Positions 27,119 to 32,773 of a stretch of DNA of 32,773 nt are shown here, one piece after another. Source of the stretch: Gammaproteobacteria bacterium (lineage in GTDB: Bacteria > Pseudomonadota > Gammaproteobacteria > UBA9214); NCBI GenBank assembly GCA_020344335.1, contig CP070821.1, forward strand, positions 2,483,139 through 2,515,911, written 5' to 3'. Each line of letters opens with the position of its first letter. The stretch's first letter is position 1. The position numbers and the translations under genes are program-made. The notes beneath the pieces are model-generated. The model saw only the letters and a list, made by a program, of their open reading frames with translations, had not been told where the DNA came from and searched no databases.

Positions 27119-29125
27119 ATGTCCATGGAAAATATTTACCTCGCCATCCCGCTCGCACCGCTGCTCGGTGCCATCATTGCCGGGCTGTTCGGCCGGCAGA
27201 TCGGGCGTGCCGGTGCGCACACCGTCACCATCCTCGGCGTGGGCATCTCCTTCGTGCTGTCGCTGTTCGTACTCAAGCGCATCGCGATTGACGGCGGCGA
27301 ACCGTTCAACGGCAGTGTCTATACCTGGCTGATATCCGACGGCCTGAAGTTCGAGATCGGATTCCTCATAGACAACCTGACCGCATTGATGATCACCGTG
27401 GTGACTTTCGTCTCGCTGATGGTGCACATCTATACAATCGGTTACATGGCCGACGACGACCATAACTGGCCGTCCCATTCAAAGGCCGGGGCGCCGTCGT
27501 CCTACCAGCGCTTCTTCAGTTTTATCGCACTGTTCACCTTTTCCATGCTGATGCTGGTGATGTCGAACAACTTCCTGCAGCTGTTCTTCGGCTGGGAGGC
27601 CGTCGGGCTGGTCTCCTACCTCCTGATCGGTTTCTGGTATACACGGCCCACGGCAATCTATGCCAACCTCAAGGCCTTCCTGGTCAACCGGGTAGGGGAT
27701 TTCGGTTTTTTGCTCGGGATCGGCGCCATCTATGCCTTCTTCAACAGCATGGATTATGCGACGGTGTTTGCCGCCGCCCCGGCGATGGTAGGAACGACCA
27801 TCGAGGTCTTCGCGGGCACCGAGTGGCAGTTGTTGACGGTTATCTGCATCTTCCTGTTCATCGGCGCCATGGGTAAATCGGCCCAGGTGCCGCTGCACGT
27901 ATGGCTGCCGGATTCCATGGAAGGCCCGACGCCGATCTCGGCCCTGATCCATGCGGCCACCATGGTGACCGCCGGGATATTCATGGTGGCCCGTATGTCG
28001 CCACTGTTTGAACTCTCCACTACCGCGCTGGTGTTTGTCATGGTGATCGGCGCTATCACCGCGCTGTTCATGGGTTTCCTAGGTATTGTCCAGAACGACA
28101 TCAAGCGCGTGGTGGCCTATTCAACACTGTCGCAGCTCGGTTACATGACGGTGGCCCTGGGCGTGTCCGCCTACGCCGCCGGTATCTTCCACCTGATGAC
28201 GCATGCCTTCTTCAAGGCACTGCTGTTCCTCGGTGCCGGTTCCGTGATCATCGCCATGCACCACGACCAGGACATCCGTAACATGGGGGGGCTGCGCAGG
28301 TACATGCCGATTACCTGGATTACCTCGCTGGTCGGCTCGCTGGCATTGATCGGCACCCCGTTTTTCGCCGGCTTCTATTCCAAGGACACCATCATCGAGG
28401 CGGTGCACCACTCGCAGCTGCCCGGTGCCGGGCTGGTCTACTGGATGGTGCTGGCCGGCGTGTTCGTGACCGCGCTGTACAGCTTTCGTATGTATTTCCT
28501 GGTATTTCATGGCACGCCGCGCATGGATGACCACATCCGCGAGCATCTGCGCGAGACACCATGGGTCGTAACCGTACCGCTGATCCTGCTGGCGATTCCG
28601 TCGGTGCTGTCCGGTTACCTGATCGACCCCGTGGTGTTCGGCGATTACTTCGCCGGCGTCCTGCATGTCGACCCGGCCAATGACGTGCTGACCGGTATCG
28701 GCGAGCATTACCATGGCCCGGTTTCCTTCGTGCTGCATGCCCTGGGCGGCCCGGCGATCTATCTCGCCATCGCCGGCGTGGTGACCGCCTGGTATGTCTA
28801 TATGAAGAATCCGGCAATCGCCGGGGATGTGCAGCAGCGTTTCCGTGGCATCTACAAACTGCTGGTTAACAAGTATTACGCCGATGATTTCAATGACGCG
28901 GTATTTGCCGGAGGTGCCCGCGGGGTCGGGCGGCTGCTGTGGCGCATCGGTGACGTGCTGATTATCGACGGGCTGGTCGTCAACGGCAGTGCGCGCGTCG
29001 TCGGCTGGGTGGCCAGCGTGGTCCGGCACGTGCAGACCGGTTACCTGTATCACTATGCCTTCAGTATGATCATCGGCCTGCTTCTGTTGCTGTTCTGGTT
29101 TGTGTACATGGGAGCGGGCGCATGA
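27119..29125 (+). CDS. nuoL: NADH-quinone oxidoreductase subunit L
   Basis: The distal antiporter-like proton-pumping subunit (MrpA-type), 668 residues, with about 16 TM helices and the long lateral helix near the C-terminus. Key charged residues are visible: Glu160 in FFGWEAVGLVSYLLIG and Lys253 in MGKSAQVPLHVWLPDSM. The broken-helix signature PTPISALIHAATMVTAG and a second motif AYSTLSQLGYM follow. It is longer than the 613-residue E. coli protein, partly in the loop after TIEVFAGTEWQ and before HYHGPVSF. ATG 27119 or 27125 may start translation. Its stop overlaps nuoM by 4 nt. Confidence 0.98.
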   Translation: MSMENIYLAIPLAPLLGAIIAGLFGRQIGRAGAHTVTILGVGISFVLSLFVLKRIAIDGGEPFNGSVYTWLISDGLKFEIGFLIDNLTALMITVVTFVSLMVHIYTIGYMADDDHNWPSHSKAGAPSSYQRFFSFIALFTFSMLMLVMSNNFLQLFFGWEAVGLVSYLLIGFWYTRPTAIYANLKAFLVNRVGDFGFLLGIGAIYAFFNSMDYATVFAAAPAMVGTTIEVFAGTEWQLLTVICIFLFIGAMGKSAQVPLHVWLPDSMEGPTPISALIHAATMVTAGIFMVARMSPLFELSTTALVFVMVIGAITALFMGFLGIVQNDIKRVVAYSTLSQLGYMTVALGVSAYAAGIFHLMTHAFFKALLFLGAGSVIIAMHHDQDIRNMGGLRRYMPITWITSLVGSLALIGTPFFAGFYSKDTIIEAVHHSQLPGAGLVYWMVLAGVFVTALYSFRMYFLVFHGTPRMDDHIREHLRETPWVVTVPLILLAIPSVLSGYLIDPVVFGDYFAGVLHVDPANDVLTGIGEHYHGPVSFVLHALGGPAIYLAIAGVVTAWYVYMKNPAIAGDVQQRFRGIYKLLVNKYYADDFNDAVFAGGARGVGRLLWRIGDVLIIDGLVVNGSARVVGWVASVVRHVQTGYLYHYAFSMIIGLLLLLFWFVYMGAGA

Positions 29126-30675
29126 TGGAGTTTCCGCTGCTGAGTTTCCTGGTCTGGCTGCCGGTGGCCGGTGGTATCGCCCTGCTGGTGATGGACGCGC
29201 TGGGTTTCCCGCATGTCCGCCCGGTCGCCTTGCTTGTATCGATTGCGACCTTCCTGCTCAGCCTGTTGCTGTATACGGAGTTTGATTTCCAAACAGCGGC
29301 CATGCAGTTCCAGGAGTCCGTGCCGTGGATCGCTGCCATCAATGCCCATTACCACCTCGGGATCGATGGCATCTCCATGCCGCTGATTCTTCTCACCACG
29401 TTCACGACCGTGCTGGTGGTACTGGCCGGCTGGGAAGTGATCCAGAACAAGGTCAGCCAGTACCTGGCCGCATTCCTGATCATGGAAGGCCTGATGAACG
29501 GGGTATTTGCCGCGCTCGATGCGGTGCTGTTCTACGTGTTCTGGGAGGCCATGCTGGTGCCGATGTTCCTGATCATCGGTGTCTGGGGCGGGCCGCGGCG
29601 CGTCTACGCAACCATCAAGTTTTTCCTGTATACCTTTTTCGGCTCGGTGTTCATGCTGGTGGCACTGATCTATATGTACCTGCAGTCCGGTTCCTTCGGC
29701 ATCCTGGATTTCCATATGCTGCCGCTGGGGATGACGGAGCAGTTGCTGATCTTTATTGCGTTCCTGCTGGCCTTCGCCGTCAAGGTGCCGATGTGGCCGG
29801 TGCATACCTGGTTGCCGGATGCGCACGTGGAGGCGCCGACCGGCGGTTCCGTGATCCTTGCGGCCATTATGCTGAAGATCGGCGGTTACGGATTTCTGCG
29901 TTTCAGCTTGCCGATCACTCCGGATGCGAGCCTGGCACTCGACTGGGTGGTCATTCTCATGTCGCTGGTGGCAGTGGTCTATATCGGGTTCGTCGCGCTG
30001 GTGCAGGAGGATATGAAGAAGCTGATAGCCTACTCATCCATTGCACACATGGGTTTCGTGACACTGGGCATCTTCCTGGTATTCACGCTGATGGAGAAGA
30101 CCGGCTCGATACAGGGTGCGGGACTGGGTATGGAAGGGGGCATGGTGCAGATGATATCGCACGGGTTTATCTCCGGTGCCCTGTTCCTGTGTGTCGGCGT
30201 GCTCTATGACCGGCTGCACAGCCGGCAGATATCCGATTATGGCGGTGTTGCCAACAGCATGCCGGTGTTCGCGGGCTTCATGGTGCTGTTCGCCCTTGCC
30301 AACTCCGGGCTGCCGGGTACTTCCGGATTTGTCGGCGAGTTCATGGTCATCCTCGCGAGCTTCAAGGCGAATATCTGGTTCGCGATACTGGCGGCCACCA
30401 CCCTGATCCTCGGTGCCGCCTACAGCCTGTGGCTGGTGAAGCGTGTCATCTTCGGTGACATCACCAACGACAACGTGCGCCAGCTCGAGGACATCAACCG
30501 GCGTGAATTCGCGATCCTCGCCAGTCTCGCCGCCGTCGTGCTGCTGTTCGGCATCTGGCCGGCACCGCTGGTCGAGATCATGCATGCCAGCGTGGACAAT
30601 CTACTGTCCCATGTCATCGTTTCCAAGCTGCCGGCCGAGACCGGTGTGGCCCTGCTGGGCGGGGGGTCGCCATGA
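29122..30675 (+). CDS. nuoM: NADH-quinone oxidoreductase subunit M
   Basis: The middle antiporter-like proton-pumping subunit, 517 residues, about 14 TM helices. Glu142 in [18 protein letters not shown] and Lys221 in [20 protein letters not shown] form the expected charged pair, and [20 protein letters not shown] is the broken-helix region. [11 protein letters not shown] and [19 protein letters not shown] are further family motifs. ATG 29122 has GGAG 8 nt upstream; a second ATG follows directly. It overlaps nuoL and nuoN by 4 nt each. Confidence 0.99.
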   Translation: MMEFPLLSFLVWLPVAGGIALLVMDALGFPHVRPVALLVSIATFLLSLLLYTEFDFQTAAMQFQESVPWIAAINAHYHLGIDGISMPLILLTTFTTVLVVLAGWEVIQNKVSQYLAAFLIMEGLMNGVFAALDAVLFYVFWEAMLVPMFLIIGVWGGPRRVYATIKFFLYTFFGSVFMLVALIYMYLQSGSFGILDFHMLPLGMTEQLLIFIAFLLAFAVKVPMWPVHTWLPDAHVEAPTGGSVILAAIMLKIGGYGFLRFSLPITPDASLALDWVVILMSLVAVVYIGFVALVQEDMKKLIAYSSIAHMGFVTLGIFLVFTLMEKTGSIQGAGLGMEGGMVQMISHGFISGALFLCVGVLYDRLHSRQISDYGGVANSMPVFAGFMVLFALANSGLPGTSGFVGEFMVILASFKANIWFAILAATTLILGAAYSLWLVKRVIFGDITNDNVRQLEDINRREFAILASLAAVVLLFGIWPAPLVEIMHASVDNLLSHVIVSKLPAETGVALLGGGSP

Positions 30676-32093
30676 CCTTCGCTCCCCTGGCCACGGAGAT
30701 TTTCCTGCTGAGCATGGCCTGCATCATTCTGATCGTGGACGTATTTCTCCGCGACGAGCGCCGTGTGCTCAGTTACGCGCTGGCACAGCTGACCCTGCTG
30801 GCAGGTGCCCTGATCAGCTGGAGCATGCTCGGGAACGAGACCCAGGTAGTGCTGCACGGGACCTTTGTCAGTGACCCGATGGCGGCCCTGCTCAAGACCA
30901 GCATCCTGCTGGTGACGGTGGGCGTTTTCATGTATTCCCGCAGCTATCTCGTGGAACGCGATATCTTCCGCGGCGAATTTTACGTGCTGGGCCTGTTCGC
31001 GGTGCTCGGCATGCTGGTGCTGGTATCGGCCCACAGCCTGCTGACGATCTATCTCGGGCTGGAGTTGTTGTCGCTGTCCTTGTATGCACTGGTGGCCTTT
31101 CAGCGGGATTCCGCGGCTGCATCCGAGGCAGCCATGAAATATTTCGTTCTCGGGGCGCTGGCCTCCGGCATGTTGTTGTACGGGATTTCCATGCTCTACG
31201 GTGCGACCGGCAGCCTTGATATCGGTGAAGTGGCCGAGGCGATCGCCCTGCCGGGCGAGCAGGGTATCATCCTGGTCTTTGCACTGTGCTTCATCGTGGT
31301 CGGGCTGGCCTTCAAGTTCGGTGCCGTGCCGTTCCATATGTGGGTCCCGGATGTCTATCATGGCGCACCGACCCCGGTGACCCTGTTCATCGGCAGTGCC
31401 CCCAAGATCGCCGCGTTTGCCATGGCGATGCGCCTGCTGACGGAAGCACTCGGCGGCCTGTATGGCAGCTGGCAGGACATGCTGACCATTCTCGCGGTGC
31501 TGTCGCTGGTAATCGGTAACGTGATCGCGATTGCCCAGACCAACATCAAGCGCATGCTGGCCTATTCAACCATTGCACATGTCGGTTTCCTGCTACTGGG
31601 TCTGCTGGCAGGCACGACCGAGGGGTTTTCGGCATCCATGTTCTATGCCATCACCTACGCGCTGATGGCAATCGGCGGTTTCGGCATGGTCATCCTGCTG
31701 AGCCGTGCCGGCTTCGAGGCCGACCGTCTGGATGACTTCAAGGGGCTGAATGACCGCAGCCCGTGGTTCGCCTTCATGATGCTGATCCTGATGTTATCCA
31801 TGGCCGGTGTGCCACCCACCGTCGGCTTCTACGCCAAGCTGGCCGTGCTGCAGGCGGTGATCCATGTCGACATGGTCTGGCTGGCTGTCGTTGCCGTGTT
31901 CTTCTCGATCATCGGTGCGTTCTACTACATCCGTATCGTCAAGCTGATGTATTTCGATGCACCGGAAGGTGATGCGCCACTCGCGGTCAGCCCGGACATG
32001 CAGATCGCCATGAGCCTGAACGGCCTCGCCGTACTCACCCTCGGCATCTTCCCGGGTGGCTTGATGGCCGTCTGTAATGCCGTGCTTTCCTGA
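30672..32093 (+). CDS. nuoN: NADH-quinone oxidoreductase subunit N
   Basis: The proximal antiporter-like subunit, 473 residues, with about 14 TM helices. Glu131 in [17 protein letters not shown] and Lys215 in [19 protein letters not shown] are in place. [19 protein letters not shown] and [14 protein letters not shown] are the other signatures. It starts within the nuoM stop (ATGA) and is the last nuo gene, so the operon order A to N is complete. A hairpin with a T-rich loop follows the stop by about 30 nt. Confidence 0.99.
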   Translation: MTFAPLATEIFLLSMACIILIVDVFLRDERRVLSYALAQLTLLAGALISWSMLGNETQVVLHGTFVSDPMAALLKTSILLVTVGVFMYSRSYLVERDIFRGEFYVLGLFAVLGMLVLVSAHSLLTIYLGLELLSLSLYALVAFQRDSAAASEAAMKYFVLGALASGMLLYGISMLYGATGSLDIGEVAEAIALPGEQGIILVFALCFIVVGLAFKFGAVPFHMWVPDVYHGAPTPVTLFIGSAPKIAAFAMAMRLLTEALGGLYGSWQDMLTILAVLSLVIGNVIAIAQTNIKRMLAYSTIAHVGFLLLGLLAGTTEGFSASMFYAITYALMAIGGFGMVILLSRAGFEADRLDDFKGLNDRSPWFAFMMLILMLSMAGVPPTVGFYAKLAVLQAVIHVDMVWLAVVAVFFSIIGAFYYIRIVKLMYFDAPEGDAPLAVSPDMQIAMSLNGLAVLTLGIFPGGLMAVCNAVLS

Positions 32094-32124
32094 GCCCGCT
32101 GGCTGACAGAAACCACCCCGTATT

Positions 32125-32143
32125 CAGGGCCTTTTTTGCCCTG
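32125..32143. terminator. Hairpin after nuoN (possible operon end)
   Basis: CAGGGC-CTTTTTT-GCCCTG forms a perfect 6-bp stem with a T-rich 7-nt loop, 31 nt after the nuoN stop. There is no T-run after the 3' arm, so efficient intrinsic termination is uncertain. It may act as a 3'-end stabilising structure. Confidence 0.35.
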
Positions 32144-32150
32144 CCTGTAC

Positions 32151-32179
32151 TTGAATTCGTATTGGGCAATCGCTACACT
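32151..32179 (+). promoter_or_regulatory. Candidate promoter of initiator tRNA-Met
   Basis: TTGAAT (32151-32156) and TACACT (32174-32179) are separated by 17 nt, each matching the sigma70 consensus at 4 of 6. The predicted start falls about 7 nt before the tRNA, and a GC-rich stretch (GCCGGCC) lies between, as in stringently controlled tRNA promoters. Confidence 0.5.
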
Positions 32180-32192
32180 TGCCGGCCGTTGC

Positions 32193-32269
32193 TGCGGGGT
32201 GGAGCAGTCTGGCAGCTCGTCGGGCTCATAACCCGAAGGTCGCAGGTTCAAATCCTGCCCCCGCTACCA
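32193..32269 (+). tRNA. Initiator tRNA-fMet (anticodon CAT)
   Basis: A 77-nt initiator tRNA with anticodon CAT at 32227-32229. Initiator hallmarks: three G-C pairs closing the anticodon stem (TCGGG/CCCGA), a purine-pyrimidine 11-24 pair in the D stem (GAGC/GCTC), and an unpaired first acceptor position. The mismatch here is T1 against T72, where E. coli has C1-A72. CCA is encoded. Like E. coli metY, it heads the rimP-nusA-infB region. Confidence 0.97.
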
Positions 32270-32349
32270 ACTAAAAGTACCGGCCCCGTGTGGGGTATGT
32301 TTCAGGCCACGTTTTGCCAGGGCATGGGACAGATCCAGGCCGTGGATGC

Positions 32350-32378
32350 TTGGGTGGGTTGTGGCAGTTTGCTATACT
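32350..32378 (+). promoter_or_regulatory. Candidate rimP promoter
   Basis: TATACT (32373-32378, 5 of 6 to TATAAT) is preceded at 17 nt by TTGGGT (32350-32355, 3 of 6). It would start a transcript near 32385, just upstream of the leader terminator. Confidence 0.45.
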
Positions 32379-32411
32379 TCCCGGCAACTAGAAAAACCGG
32401 AGTTCATGGAG

Positions 32412-32435
32412 TGGGCCTTTGGCCCATTTTTTGTT
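32412..32435 (+). terminator. Intrinsic terminator/attenuator in the rimP leader
   Basis: TGGGCC-TTT-GGCCCA forms a 6-bp GC-rich stem directly followed by TTTTTTGTT. It lies between tRNA-fMet (or the rimP promoter) and the rimP start 37 nt on. It could end the tRNA transcript and limit read-through into rimP-nusA, giving a point of feedback control. Confidence 0.75.
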
Positions 32436-32462
32436 TCCGGAGATCGGTGTCGGGAGCGAGTG

Positions 32463-32773
32463 ATGCGGCAGGACCCTTTACATATCAGTGAATTGCTGGA
32501 ACCAGCGGTCAGGTCGCTGGGATATGAACTGGTCGGGGTGGAATACCGCAGTGGTGGTCAGGGAGGCGGACTGCTGCGCGTTTATATTTATAGCGAGCAG
32601 GGTATTACGGTAGATGACTGCCAGACAGTCAGCTACCAGGTCAGCGGGGTGCTGGATGTCGAGGATCCGATCCAGGGGCATTACACCCTTGAGGTGTCTT
32701 CACCGGGCAATGACCGCCTGCTTTTCAGGCCGCAGGATTTTGAACGTTTTGCAGGCAGCCTGGTCAAGGTACG
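32463..32773 (+). CDS. rimP: Ribosome maturation factor RimP (3' truncated by window edge)
   Basis: RimP binds the 30S subunit during maturation. The 103 visible codons start MRQDPLHISELLEPAVRSLG and run through YELVGVEY, the conserved GITVDDCQTVSYQVSGVLDV, DPIQGHYTLEVSSPG and FERFAGSLVKV. All of these are family features of the N-terminal domain and the linker. The motif usually read as SSPGLDRPL is here SSPGNDRLL, a small deviation. ATG 32463 has GGGAG 6 nt upstream; GTG 32460 is one codon earlier. The reading frame is open to the last base. nusA and infB are expected to follow outside the window. Confidence 0.97.
   Translation, partial: MRQDPLHISELLEPAVRSLGYELVGVEYRSGGQGGGLLRVYIYSEQGITVDDCQTVSYQVSGVLDVEDPIQGHYTLEVSSPGNDRLLFRPQDFERFAGSLVKV

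Overview
The window is a stretch of gammaproteobacterial chromosome. Most of it is housekeeping genes in an order typical of that class: carB-greA, a DUF4149 membrane gene, yhbY and rlmE (divergent), ftsH-folP-glmM, then tpiA-secG-tRNA-Leu, the complete 14-gene nuoA-N operon, initiator tRNA-Met and rimP. nuoC and nuoD are separate genes, unlike the fused nuoCD of Escherichia coli, so a non-enteric gammaproteobacterium (for example Chromatiales-like) fits best. The species cannot be named from the sequence alone. Both ends of the window cut a gene: carB lacks about 40 N-terminal codons and rimP lacks its 3' part.

Layout. Bases 1-9738 carry pyrimidine/arginine precursor synthesis (carB), transcript cleavage (greA), ribosome maturation (yhbY, rlmE), membrane proteolysis (ftsH), folate synthesis (folP) and cell-wall precursor synthesis (glmM). 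Bases 9739 to about 15430 interrupt the usual glmM-tpiA neighbourhood. This segment is looser and AT-richer. It holds a Sec-exported amidohydrolase-like protein, a decayed IS30-family transposase, a Tat-exported histone-deacetylase-family protein, an OafA-type acyltransferase with a C-terminal SGNH domain, and several dyad-symmetric and dispersed repeat elements. A small conserved-looking gene on the minus strand (15431-15703) precedes tpiA. Bases 15947-17327 are tpiA, secG and tRNA-Leu(GAG). Bases 17590-32093 are nuoA-N, tightly packed, with several 1-10 nt overlaps and a good sigma70-type promoter upstream. Bases 32151 to the end hold initiator tRNA-Met with its own promoter, then a rimP leader containing an intrinsic terminator, then rimP.

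How the genes work together. The nuo genes encode the whole proton-pumping NADH:quinone oxidoreductase (complex I). All iron-sulfur ligands checked in NuoB, E, F, G and I, and the key Glu/Lys pairs in NuoL, M and N, are present. The tRNA-fMet/rimP end is the start of the conserved rimP-nusA-infB translation/transcription operon. The proteins of the glmM-tpiA insert all appear to act at or beyond the inner membrane (Sec signal, Tat signal, membrane acyltransferase with an extracytoplasmic SGNH domain). This suggests envelope acyl-group chemistry, but that shared role is inference. I found no CRISPR array, phage, toxin-antitoxin pair or recognisable defence system. The most novel material is the Tat-exported deacetylase and the structured DNA around it.
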